Positions 1-7,550 of a stretch of 9,518 bases of DNA are shown in pieces. A model generated the notes under the pieces. It saw nothing but the letters and a program-made list of their open reading frames with translations, was not told where the DNA came from and ran no database searches. The position numbers and the translations under genes were made by a program. The stretch spans positions 1-9,518 of the forward strand of contig JAQWRF010000321.1 in assembly GCA_029243845.1 (NCBI GenBank), in the 5' to 3' direction. The stretch is from Planctomycetota bacterium. Lineage in GTDB: Bacteria; Planctomycetota; UBA1135. Position 1 is the first letter of the stretch, and each line of letters opens with the position of its first letter.

Positions 1-33
1 GCCTTCGCAGCGTTAAACTTTCGCCTCAAGAAT

Positions 34-110
34 GGGCGTTTAGCTCAGTTGGCTAGAGCACCAGCTCGACAAGCTGGGGGTCACAGGTTCAAGTCCTGTA
101 ACGCCCACCA
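34..110 (+). tRNA. tRNA-Val (anticodon GAC), CCA end encoded
   Basis: A full cloverleaf can be folded by eye. The 7-bp acceptor stem pairs 34-40 with 100-106 without mismatch. The D stem is GCTC (43-46) with GAGC (56-59). The anticodon stem is CCAGC (61-65) with GCTGG (73-77), the variable loop is 78-82, and the T stem is ACAGG (83-87) with CCTGT (95-99) around a TTCAAGT loop. Discriminator A107 is followed by encoded CCA (108-110). The anticodon at 68-70 is GAC, which reads the valine codons GUC and GUU. The base before the anticodon (position 67, tRNA position 33) is C rather than the nearly invariant U, and T66 and A72 could pair and tighten the loop. The 33 bases upstream are too short to show a promoter, so the gene may belong to a larger tRNA cluster. 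No hairpin-plus-T terminator follows. Confidence 0.96.
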
Positions 111-116
111 TTCTTT

Positions 117-145
117 CTAACATATCTGTTCGTTGCGCGTAAAAT
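117..145 (+). promoter_or_regulatory. Candidate sigma-70 promoter for the HtrA/Deg protease
   Basis: A -35-like CTAACA (117-122, four of six consensus bases) and a -10-like TAAAAT (140-145, five of six) are separated by 17 bases. Transcription would start about 7 bases after the -10 box, at or next to A152 of the ATG. The transcript would then be leaderless, which fits the absence of any Shine-Dalgarno before that ATG. This is a by-eye match in a 41-base spacer. Read-through from the tRNA transcript is the alternative. Confidence 0.35.
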
Positions 146-151
146 ACTTAT

Positions 152-1510
152 ATGCGAATGCAACTTCTACCATGCCTGCTGTTCATCTGCTTGGGCTCTA
201 GCGCTATTGCGCAGCAAGCCGGCCCTGACTCAGTGCGTTTTACGACCGAGGCGCGAGTTTATCTCTCATCGGGTCCCGCGGTAGTGAACATCGGTGTTTA
301 CCTGGTCTCACTTAGCGATGGTGCCGCAGTTACTTCTCTACAATCGATGCCCGCGTCGAGCCGTCAAATTAGTCAAGGCACGGGTGTGATTATCGACGAG
401 CGTGGTCTGGTGATAACTAATGCGCATGTCGTGAACCACAAAAGCAATAATGGCACGATTGTCTACAAGTTATCCTTTGCCGAGCAATTCGGGGGCAAGT
501 CGGTGTTAGCTCGATTGCATAGTATTGACGAACAGTCCGACTTAGCCTTGCTAAAAATATTAGATAGCGAGAAATACATGCCGATCGTCTTCGCCAAAGA
601 GAATGACTTAATGATTGGCGAAAAAGTAATCGCGATCGGATCGCCACTCGGAAATTCACATTCACTCACTTCCGGAATTTTATCGGGCATCAACCGCGAC
701 ATTGATGTCAATGTAGCACATAACAAAACTATGAAGCTAAAAGGCTTGATCCAAACGGACGCTGCCATTAATTTCGGCAACTCAGGCGGGCCTTTACTTA
801 ATTCTTTGGGCGAACTGATTGGCATCAACAATGCCACAGCGCAATCAGCCGATGGTATTGGCTATGCAATCCCTATTAAACGAGTCAATCAGATTTTGCA
901 CGAGCGCCTGCGCCGGCCGCGTGTTTGGCTAGGAGTCCAGTTGAAGAACGACAGCGAGCTGATTGCCGAATACATCCATCCACGTTCACCTGCCGCTAGT
1001 CAAGGCATAATGCTTGGTGATAGGCTCGCAGCAATCAATGGCATTGCCGTAGCGAATCTTGATGATTTCTTTAACGAAATGATACTGATTGAAGAGGAGC
1101 AACCTTTTATCGTTGATGTGCAGCGAGGCAACCGCTCGCTGCAACTTGAATTATCTCTTCCTAACATTCGGGTACGAGAAACTTTAGGCGCGCTCGGCTT
1201 CGAAGCGAAACCAGTCACGCGGGTTTACCATGACGAATACAATCGCCCAAGAAGGTTACGTGCCGTTGAAGTAACAACGGTGATAGCGAACTCGCCCGCT
1301 TCAAACATAGGCTTGAAGGCTGGAGACACCATACACTCCATGCGAAAAACACCCGAAGGGAATCTTTCCGGATGGGCACCCGTCGCTTCAATGGCGCAAA
1401 TCGTTCAGTTTGCTCAGCGCAAAGACTTCGTGCGCGGCGACTATAACATCATGTGGTCTTCAGCTGACGGCAGTTACCAGCAAGGCAAACTCGTTCTTGT
1501 TAACAACTAG
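152..1510 (+). CDS. Secreted HtrA/Deg-family serine protease (S1C) with PDZ region
   Basis: This 452-residue protein is predicted to be a periplasmic trypsin-like quality-control protease. Residues 1-20 form a Sec signal peptide with a hydrophobic core and a likely cut after SAIA; no lipobox fits. The protease domain (about 40-250) carries the family triad: His92 in TNAHVV, Asp130 in SDLALL and Ser211 in GNSGGPLLN. The segment DGIGYAIPI near 234-242 is also typical of the family. A first PDZ domain spans about 256-335 (SPAASQGIMLGD near 279-290). A weaker PDZ-like segment containing SPASNIGLKAGD (381-392) lies in the divergent 340-452 region. The loop before the His motif is short, unlike the long regulatory loop of DegP. 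A second ATG at 158 is an alternative start. The 3' end overlaps the convergent epimerase gene by 11 bases. Assignment to DegP, DegQ or DegS is not possible by eye. Confidence 0.93.
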   Translation: MRMQLLPCLLFICLGSSAIAQQAGPDSVRFTTEARVYLSSGPAVVNIGVYLVSLSDGAAVTSLQSMPASSRQISQGTGVIIDERGLVITNAHVVNHKSNNGTIVYKLSFAEQFGGKSVLARLHSIDEQSDLALLKILDSEKYMPIVFAKENDLMIGEKVIAIGSPLGNSHSLTSGILSGINRDIDVNVAHNKTMKLKGLIQTDAAINFGNSGGPLLNSLGELIGINNATAQSADGIGYAIPIKRVNQILHERLRRPRVWLGVQLKNDSELIAEYIHPRSPAASQGIMLGDRLAAINGIAVANLDDFFNEMILIEEEQPFIVDVQRGNRSLQLELSLPNIRVRETLGALGFEAKPVTRVYHDEYNRPRRLRAVEVTTVIANSPASNIGLKAGDTIHSMRKTPEGNLSGWAPVASMAQIVQFAQRKDFVRGDYNIMWSSADGSYQQGKLVLVNN

Positions 1511-2414
1511 CTGCTAGACATTTACGCAAACCATCTAATAAAGAAGTGTTTGCGGAATACCCTAGCAGTTGTTGCGCGCGACAAATGTCGGCCACGGATT
1601 CACGAATATCGCCTTCGCGAGCTGGCGAATAATTAAAAGGCGCGTCCTCGAAGTCGCAGATGGCGCAAATATTCTGCCACAACTCTAGGATGGTGATGGC
1701 ATTGCCGGTGGCGATATTCATTACCGCAGAACCTGGATTAGCGTTGGCATAAGTAGTCGCTAGTAAATTTGCGCCAACGACATCGTCGACAAAAACAAAA
1801 TCGCGCGTTTGCAACCCATCACCAACCACGTTAGCAGCGATATTTTCACTTGCCCATTTTGAGAACAATGAAATCACGCCAGAGTAAGGAGACGAAGGGT
1901 CCTGCTTGGGGCCGAATACATTGAAGTAGCGTAAAGCAACAGTGTTCAAGGAGCTAGCGGCTAGAGCTTGTTCTCCAGCGAGTTTGTGGTCGGCGTAAGG
2001 CGACATCGGCGCCAAAGAGCAATCCTCTTGCTTAGGCAAGGTCGGTTCGTCGCCGTACACTGCCGAGCTAGACGAAAAGACCACGCTATGAGCTCCGTGT
2101 GTAGTAGCCGCTTCGATCAAAGACAGTGTGCTTTGATGATTCGCTTGATAAGCCAGTTGCGGATGTTCAATCGAGAACGGCACACTCGGACGGGCTGCTA
2201 AATGGTAAATGTTTTCAACGTCTGCGCATACCCTATCGGCAACTTCGGGGTCACTGACATCGCCAATGACCAGTTCGAGATCGAGGCCTGCAATATTGTG
2301 TTCGTAGCCCGTAGATAAATCGTCGACAATACGAACTTGACGCCCATTGCGTACTAATTGTTCTGCGATATGAGAACCGATGAAACCACAGCCGCCGGTT
2401 ACGAGGTCTACCAT
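1500..2414 (-). CDS. NAD-dependent UDP-sugar 4-epimerase-like protein (GalE/WbpP type)
   Basis: This 304-residue extended short-chain dehydrogenase probably inverts C4 of a UDP-hexose or UDP-N-acetylhexosamine in the cytoplasm. The N-terminal Rossmann motif TGGCGFIGS (residues 6-14) binds NAD, with Asp31 at the end of the second strand. The active-site segment SSSSAVYG (114-121) and catalytic Tyr140-x3-Lys144 (SPYADHK) follow. RYFNVFGPKQDPSSPYSG (162-179) resembles WbpP-like UDP-GlcNAc/GalNAc 4-epimerases, but substrate cannot be fixed by eye. The ATG at 2414 was chosen because the Rossmann strand begins at once and ATGGTAG gives a 7-base overlap with the upstream stop, suggesting translational coupling. 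An in-frame start at 2453 would add 13 residues without family support. It is the last gene of the leftward operon, and its 3' end overlaps the protease gene tail to tail. Confidence 0.85.
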   Translation of the reverse strand: MVDLVTGGCGFIGSHIAEQLVRNGRQVRIVDDLSTGYEHNIAGLDLELVIGDVSDPEVADRVCADVENIYHLAARPSVPFSIEHPQLAYQANHQSTLSLIEAATTHGAHSVVFSSSSAVYGDEPTLPKQEDCSLAPMSPYADHKLAGEQALAASSLNTVALRYFNVFGPKQDPSSPYSGVISLFSKWASENIAANVVGDGLQTRDFVFVDDVVGANLLATTYANANPGSAVMNIATGNAITILELWQNICAICDFEDAPFNYSPAREGDIRESVADICRAQQLLGYSANTSLLDGLRKCLAASC

Positions 2415-3406
2415 ATGCTCAATTCGTCTGCCAAAGGATGGGCGCGGCTCCATTGACGGTAATGCGTTAAGCCATCTCGTAATGAAGTTTTTGGAGAATA
2501 CCCGAGTTCTTTTTGCGCCAAACTAATGTCGGCAAAAGTCAGGGGCACATCGCCTGGCTGATCTGCAAACTGTTCGATGATGGGTTCTCTACCACAAACT
2601 TCGCCGACGCAGTCAATCATCTGTCGCAGACTCACGGGTGCCGAATTGCCGAGGTTATATATTTTATAGCCTTCACAGCGTTCGCAAGAACGATAGATAC
2701 CATCGACGATATCGTCAATATAGGTATAGTCACGCGCGCTCAGTCCATCGCCGAACATAGGGACTTTCTTGCCGGCGTCGACTAGGCTTATAAACTTTGC
2801 CATAGCCATTTCTGGTCGCTGCTTAGGACCATACACTGTGAAGAAGCGTAACAGAGTCGTGGGGATACCGTGCAAATGACTGAAGGTATGGCACAAGACC
2901 TCACCCGCCTTTTTACTCGCGGCATAAGGCGAAACGGCTAACGAAGTCTCAGCTGATTCAGCAAATGGCGGGTTGTCGTTTGCACCGTACACGCTAGACG
3001 ATGATGCCATCACAAAACGCGTGTCGGTAGTATGCTTCAGCTGCTTAAGCAAATTAAGCGTGCCGCGCACATTAACCTCAAAGTAACTTTCAGGATCTAC
3101 GATAGATGGGCGCACCCCCGCCTTCGCCGCCAGATGCACAACAACATCAAAGGTATGCTCGGCAAACAAATCGGCAACGAGTTGTTCGTTGAGGATGTCG
3201 CCCTCAATAAGTTTAAAGTTCGAATGGACCTGCAAGCCTTTAAGATTATGTCGCTTTAATTTTACCGAATAAAAGGGATCAAAATTATCGAGACCAATGA
3301 CTTGGCACCCTTCGTCAAGCAGCCGCTGTGAGAGACTAGAACCAATAAAGCCGGCTGCTCCAGTGACGAGAACCTTCGAAAACTTTTTAACGGGTAATGA
3401 ACTCAT
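2408..3406 (-). CDS. UDP-glucuronate 4-epimerase-like protein
   Basis: This 332-residue extended short-chain dehydrogenase most likely converts UDP-glucuronate to UDP-galacturonate for envelope polysaccharide. The NAD-binding motif GAAGFIG is at residues 16-22 and Asp40 ends the second strand. LAAKAGVRPS (92-101), the SSSSVYG segment (135-141) and catalytic Tyr161-x3-Lys165 (SPYAASK) follow. RFFTVYGPKQRPEMAM (187-202) and a C-terminal QPGDVPLTFAD segment are typical of UDP-glucuronate 4-epimerases, which are usually about 320-340 residues, so the protein is full length. The start codon overlaps the glmS stop as ATGA (4 bases). No clear Shine-Dalgarno precedes it, so coupling to glmS translation is likely. 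Related activity on another UDP-sugar cannot be excluded. Confidence 0.86.
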   Translation of the reverse strand: MSSLPVKKFSKVLVTGAAGFIGSSLSQRLLDEGCQVIGLDNFDPFYSVKLKRHNLKGLQVHSNFKLIEGDILNEQLVADLFAEHTFDVVVHLAAKAGVRPSIVDPESYFEVNVRGTLNLLKQLKHTTDTRFVMASSSSVYGANDNPPFAESAETSLAVSPYAASKKAGEVLCHTFSHLHGIPTTLLRFFTVYGPKQRPEMAMAKFISLVDAGKKVPMFGDGLSARDYTYIDDIVDGIYRSCERCEGYKIYNLGNSAPVSLRQMIDCVGEVCGREPIIEQFADQPGDVPLTFADISLAQKELGYSPKTSLRDGLTHYRQWSRAHPLADELSIW

Positions 3407-5253
3407 TCTACAGTAACGGATTTAGCGAGGTTACGAGGTTGGTCAATGTCACGTTCAAGAAGCAATGCGACTTGATAAGATAATAATTGTAGCGGGATGA
3501 TTGTAATGAGCGGCGCCAATAATTCAGGCACTTCTGGCACTTCTATCATGAAATCTGAAGCATCTCGAGCAACACTGTCGCCACTTGCGGCAATCACAAC
3601 AACTTTACCGGAACGCGCGCGAACCTCCTGAATGTTTGACAACATTTTTTGATAGGTGCGCCCAGTAGTAGCTAGAGCCACTACTGGGAAATTTTCGTCA
3701 ATAAGAGCAATCGGACCATGTTTCATCTCGCCTGCAGGATAGCCCTCGGCATGAATGTATGATATTTCTTTAAGCTTAAGCGCCCCCTCGAGAGCGACTG
3801 GGTGCTGCAAGCTGCGACCCAAGAACAAGCAAGATTTAACCGTTGCTAAATACTTAGCAGCAGCCGCAATTTGCTCACTCACTTCGGGACGGAATGAGGC
3901 ATCGAGGTTGACGCGCAAATGCCGCAAGTCTTCGATGAGCTTGCGACCGGCGGCGGCATCCAGCGTGCTGTTCGCGCGTCCGATGTGAATAGCGAGCAGA
4001 TAAAGAGCTGTTACTTGACCAAAGAAAGCCTTGGTAGAAGCAACACCAATCTCAGGGCCGCAGTGCGTAAGGACAAGGTGATCGGCCTCACGCGCGAGCG
4101 TCGAGCCTTGCACATTACAAATGCCTAGAACCTTTCCTCCTCGGCGTTGTACCTCGCGCATTGCCCGCAAAGTATCCGCAGTTTCACCTGATTGTGAAAC
4201 GACGACGGTTAAAGCATTGTCTTCTTCTAATTCTGGAGAATACAGAAACTCAGAGGCATTTAAGGTTTCGCCCGGAATGCGTGCCAGTTCGGCCAGCATC
4301 TGTTGACCAATAAGCGCGGAATTCTGAGAAGTACCCATCGCCATAAAGCGCAGTCGTTTTATGCTACGCAAATCATCTTGCGAAAGACCAAACTCTAGTT
4401 CGAATTCAATATCACCTTTTTGATCATTGCAACGATCAAAAGCGGTACGCGCTAAAACCGCAGGCTGCTCATAAATTTCTTTGAGCATAAAATGCGGGTA
4501 CCCGCCACGCTCGGCTTCTTCCGGAGACCAGTTACAGTGGTAAAGGTCGCGCTCGATAGGCGCCCCACTTTTGTCAAACAACTGATGGCTGTCTGACTTC
4601 AAGACTGCTGTCTCACCGTTTTCTAATATCAAGAACTCGCGGGTTAGGTGTAACAGAGCCGGCATGTCGGAAGCGGCGAAGCGCCCAAATTCACCTACGC
4701 CAATAACGAGTGGACTATCCATGCGCGCCACGACCAAGACGCCTGGCTCGGCGGCGGCCATAGCCACCAAACCATAAGAACCAGATGCCGCTTCTAATGC
4801 CGCGCGAACTGCACCATGTAAATCTTGACCCTGGCGCATGTACATGGCAATCAAGTTGGCCAAAATTTCAGTATCGGTATCGGTGCTAAAAGCATGGCCA
4901 CAGTCTGTTAGCTCTTGGCGTAACTCGAGGTAATTCTCGATAATACCGTTATGCACAATGACCAAGTCCTTGCGGTCGTCACAATGCGGATGAGCGTTGC
5001 GGTCAGCAGGCGGGCCATGTGTAGCCCATCGCGTGTGCGCAATGGCTTGCGTCGAACTCGGCAGCTGATTCTCTTGCAGCTCTTTCTCAAGGTTCGCAAT
5101 CTTGCCCATTTTACGACGAATCTCTATGGCTCCGTCGTGTAAGACAGCCATGCCCGCTGAATCATAACCACGATATTCGAGAGTTTTAAGACCAGCCAGA
5201 ACATCAGCACGCACATCGCGGGAGCCACAAACGGCAGCAACGATCCCGCACAT
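3403..5253 (-). CDS. glmS: Glutamine--fructose-6-phosphate aminotransferase (isomerizing)
   Basis: GlmS makes glucosamine-6-phosphate from fructose-6-phosphate and glutamine, the first step toward UDP-GlcNAc for peptidoglycan and lipopolysaccharide. The 616-residue protein is full length. The N-terminal glutaminase domain begins with nucleophile Cys2 (MCGIVA) and has YRGYDSAG (27-34), HTRWATHG (73-80), HNG (101-103) and TDTDTE (124-129). Two SIS sugar-phosphate isomerase domains follow, with GTSQNS (307-312), SQSGETADT (353-361) and GPEIGVASTKAF (399-410) in the first. Glu496, His512 and Lys611 match E. coli Glu488, His504 and Lys603 with a constant offset of 8. The C-terminus ends in the family tail KSVTVE. 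The ATG directly abuts the upstream UDP-xylose synthase stop, leaving no room for a leader such as a glmS riboswitch. glmU and glmM are not beside it. Confidence 0.98.
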   Translation of the reverse strand: MCGIVAAVCGSRDVRADVLAGLKTLEYRGYDSAGMAVLHDGAIEIRRKMGKIANLEKELQENQLPSSTQAIAHTRWATHGPPADRNAHPHCDDRKDLVIVHNGIIENYLELRQELTDCGHAFSTDTDTEILANLIAMYMRQGQDLHGAVRAALEAASGSYGLVAMAAAEPGVLVVARMDSPLVIGVGEFGRFAASDMPALLHLTREFLILENGETAVLKSDSHQLFDKSGAPIERDLYHCNWSPEEAERGGYPHFMLKEIYEQPAVLARTAFDRCNDQKGDIEFELEFGLSQDDLRSIKRLRFMAMGTSQNSALIGQQMLAELARIPGETLNASEFLYSPELEEDNALTVVVSQSGETADTLRAMREVQRRGGKVLGICNVQGSTLAREADHLVLTHCGPEIGVASTKAFFGQVTALYLLAIHIGRANSTLDAAAGRKLIEDLRHLRVNLDASFRPEVSEQIAAAAKYLATVKSCLFLGRSLQHPVALEGALKLKEISYIHAEGYPAGEMKHGPIALIDENFPVVALATTGRTYQKMLSNIQEVRARSGKVVVIAASGDSVARDASDFMIEVPEVPELLAPLITIIPLQLLSYQVALLLERDIDQPRNLAKSVTVE

Positions 5254-6207
5254 TTATCGCTGCTCCTTCAAAACAGTTTTAAAGTAGTCGAGTGACATTT
5301 CAAGACCTTGCTCTAGAGCAATAATCGGCTCCCAACCCAGCACCGCTTTCGCCTTAGAGATATCCGGACGACGCACTAACGGGTCATCTTCGGGCATAGG
5401 ACGAAACTCAATCGAATGCTCGGAACCCACGACTCTATTAACCGTTTCAGCGAATTCTAAAATAGTCATTTCAACAGGGTTTCCAACATTGGTCGGCAAG
5501 TGCTCATCGGACATCATCAATTTGAAAATACCGTCAATTAAATCGTCTACATAACAGAAAGAACGCGTTTGCAGACCATCGCCATTAATCGTAAGTGGCT
5601 CGCCAAGGATGGCGTTGCACATAAGCGCCGGTACCACTCGTCCGTCGTTGAGCCGCATGCGTGGGCCATAGGTGTTAAAGATGCGAACCAAGTGAGTGTT
5701 TAGACCATAGACACGGTGGTAAGCCATCGTCATTGCCTCAGCAAAACGCTTTGACTCGTCATAACACGAACGTGGACCGATGGGGTTTACATTACCCCAG
5801 TACGACTCGACTTGAGGGTGCACCAATGGGTCGCCATAACACTCTGATGTCGAAGCCTGAAGAAAGGCTGCATCCTTCACTCTTGCCAACTCGAGCAAGT
5901 TCATGTTTCCTTCGGAGCCTACCCGCAGTGTCTCAAGCGGAATCTGCAAGTAGTCTATCGGTGAAGCCGGAGACGCCATGTTGTAGACATAATCGACATC
6001 GCCGTCGACGGTGAATGGCTGTACGATATCTTGTTCAATCAGCTCGAAATTAGCGTTGTCAGCAAGATGGGAAACGTTATCGCGGCTTCCCGTTACAAAG
6101 TTGTCAATAGCGACAACCTGGAAGCCTTCGGCAAGAAGGCGATCGCAAAGGTGAGACCCAAGAAAACCAGAGCCTCCTGCAATTACAGCGCGTGGCATGT
6201 TATTCAT
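5254..6207 (-). CDS. uxs: UDP-glucuronate decarboxylase (UDP-xylose synthase)
   Basis: This 317-residue extended short-chain dehydrogenase is predicted to oxidise, decarboxylate and reduce UDP-glucuronate to UDP-xylose. The NAD motif GGSGFLG is at residues 11-17 with Asp35 in AIDNF. The UXS signature is clear: NMASPASP (76-83), STSECYGDP (119-127) with the family glutamate Glu122, [18 protein letters not shown] (136-153) with catalytic Tyr149 and Lys153, and [10 protein letters not shown] (175-184). The C-terminal [11 protein letters not shown] segment (273-283) carries the arginine region that contacts the substrate in this family. The length matches soluble bacterial UXS, without the membrane anchor of eukaryotic forms. 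The first ATG overlaps the accC stop by 8 bases. A second ATG at 6198 would remove 3 residues; no Shine-Dalgarno decides between them. UDP-glucose dehydrogenase, which makes its substrate, is not in the window. Confidence 0.94.
   Translation of the reverse strand: MNNMPRAVIAGGSGFLGSHLCDRLLAEGFQVVAIDNFVTGSRDNVSHLADNANFELIEQDIVQPFTVDGDVDYVYNMASPASPIDYLQIPLETLRVGSEGNMNLLELARVKDAAFLQASTSECYGDPLVHPQVESYWGNVNPIGPRSCYDESKRFAEAMTMAYHRVYGLNTHLVRIFNTYGPRMRLNDGRVVPALMCNAILGEPLTINGDGLQTRSFCYVDDLIDGIFKLMMSDEHLPTNVGNPVEMTILEFAETVNRVVGSEHSIEFRPMPEDDPLVRRPDISKAKAVLGWEPIIALEQGLEMSLDYFKTVLKEQR
5263..5269 (-). promoter_or_regulatory. Shine-Dalgarno of glmS
   Basis: On the minus strand GAAGGAG lies 9 bases before the glmS ATG, inside the final codons of the upstream UDP-xylose synthase gene. 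It is the clearest ribosome binding site in the window. It supports the ATG at 5253, which also places catalytic Cys at residue 2. Confidence 0.75.
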
Positions 6208-7549
6208 TTAAGAAAGTGTCGAGGTACGAAGTATCGAAATCGGCGTCGACGAACTGTTGGTCGTCTAAGATCGCGATGTGTAAGGGAACAGTTGTAAAAA
6301 CACCCGGGCCGTCAACAATCACCTCGCCCAATGCACGTTTGCCAATACGGATAGCCTCTTCGCGGTCTTTGCCGTGAACGATGAGCTTGGCAATCATCGA
6401 ATCATAAGTAGTGGGTATCTTGTAATTTGCGCCGACGTGAGTGTCTATCCGAATACCGGGTCCGCCTGGCCAGTAAAGGTCAGCAATAGTACCGGGTGCT
6501 GGTGCAAAGTTGCGCGCGGAATTCTCGGCGTTAATTCGGAACTCAATCGCATGCCCCGTTAAGGTCACATCGCTTTGAGTGATATCAAGGTCAATACCTG
6601 CGGCAATCATGATTTGCCACTTCACGAGGTCGATACCGGTAACCATCTCGGTAACGCAGTGCTCGACCTGGATGCGGGCATTCAACTCAATGAAGAAAAA
6701 GTTTCCGTGTTTATCGAGCAAGAACTCGACGGTGCCAGCGTTTACGTAACCACTCGTCTTGGCAAAATTTATTGCCGCTTCACCCATTGCCTTCCGTAGT
6801 TCAGGAGTAGTAGCAGGCGAAGGAGATTCTTCAATGAGTTTTTGGTGACGGCGCTGAATGGAGCAGTCACGTTCGCCAAGATGAATAACGTTGCTATTGT
6901 TGTCAGCAAGGATTTGCACTTCGACATGGCGTGGCTCTTCGACGAACTTTTCAATGTAGACTTTGTCGTCGTCAAAAGCACCCATCGCCTCCTGCTGTGC
7001 TGCATTAAAACAAGATGCGAAATCTTCGGCACTGCCAGCACGACGCATGCCGCGCCCACCACCACCAGCAGCAGCCTTAATCATTACCGGATAGCCCACT
7101 TGCTCAGCCACTTCGGCACCGTGTTCGAGGCTATCGACCGCACCGTCAGAGCCAGGCACCACGGGCACCCCTGCCTTGACAGCCGTTTCTTTAGCATTGG
7201 ACTTATCGCCACAAGAATCGATGATCTCAGGTGACGGACCGATAAAGACAATATCGCACGCAGCGCACACCTCGGCAAAGTGCGCGTTTTCTGCAAGGAA
7301 TCCGTAGCCAGGGTGAATAGCTTCAGCGCCCGTTATTTCTGCAGCAGAAATAATACGTGTGATGTCTAAATACGACTCGGCGCTTGGTGCAGGACCAATA
7401 CAAACAGAGTCATCGGCTGCTTTAACATACACAGCATCGCGATCTGCTTCGCTGTAAACAGCAACGGCCTCGATGCCCAAATCGTGAGCGGCACGAATGA
7501 TGCGTAAAGCAATTTCGCCACGGTTGGCGACAAGAATGCGCTTAAACAT
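6200..7549 (-). CDS. accC: Biotin carboxylase subunit of acetyl-CoA carboxylase
   Basis: AccC uses ATP and bicarbonate to carboxylate the biotin on AccB, the first half-reaction of malonyl-CoA formation. With the start at 7549 the protein has 449 residues, the same as E. coli AccC, and begins [17 protein letters not shown]. Key residues fall at matching positions: Lys116 (GDK), a second ATP-site lysine at 158, the glycine-rich loop AAGGGGRGM (160-168), His209 (PRHVEVQ), and Glu288, Asn290 and Arg292 in [12 protein letters not shown]. Residue 298 is Cys where the motif VEHPVTE usually has Pro. An in-frame start 17 codons upstream was rejected because it lies within accB and adds no family sequence. 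One base separates the ATG from the accB stop. The gene is followed directly by UDP-xylose synthase, an unusual neighbour. Confidence 0.97.
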   Translation of the reverse strand: MFKRILVANRGEIALRIIRAAHDLGIEAVAVYSEADRDAVYVKAADDSVCIGPAPSAESYLDITRIISAAEITGAEAIHPGYGFLAENAHFAEVCAACDIVFIGPSPEIIDSCGDKSNAKETAVKAGVPVVPGSDGAVDSLEHGAEVAEQVGYPVMIKAAAGGGGRGMRRAGSAEDFASCFNAAQQEAMGAFDDDKVYIEKFVEEPRHVEVQILADNNSNVIHLGERDCSIQRRHQKLIEESPSPATTPELRKAMGEAAINFAKTSGYVNAGTVEFLLDKHGNFFFIELNARIQVEHCVTEMVTGIDLVKWQIMIAAGIDLDITQSDVTLTGHAIEFRINAENSARNFAPAPGTIADLYWPGGPGIRIDTHVGANYKIPTTYDSMIAKLIVHGKDREEAIRIGKRALGEVIVDGPGVFTTVPLHIAILDDQQFVDADFDTSYLDTFLNE

Positions 7550-7550
7550 T

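Noticed and set aside
463..837. 124-codon leftward open frame inside the protease gene
   Set aside because: It covers the conserved His/Asp/Ser protease domain on the other strand, so the coding signal belongs to the protease.
2415..2453. Longer N-terminus for the last epimerase (start at 2453)
   Set aside because: The extra 13 residues precede the Rossmann strand without family support, and the ATG at 2414 overlaps the upstream stop in a typical coupling arrangement.
5254..5262. glmS riboswitch/ribozyme or small-RNA-controlled leader
   Set aside because: The glmS start abuts the upstream stop codon, so there is no untranslated leader to hold one.
1500..6207. A complete capsule or O-antigen locus
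   Set aside because: Only precursor-making enzymes are present. No glycosyltransferase, Wzx, Wzy or export gene can be seen.
6842..7234. 130-codon rightward open frame opposite accC
   Set aside because: It lies wholly antisense to accC, whose protein is conserved over this region, and its translation has no recognisable domain.
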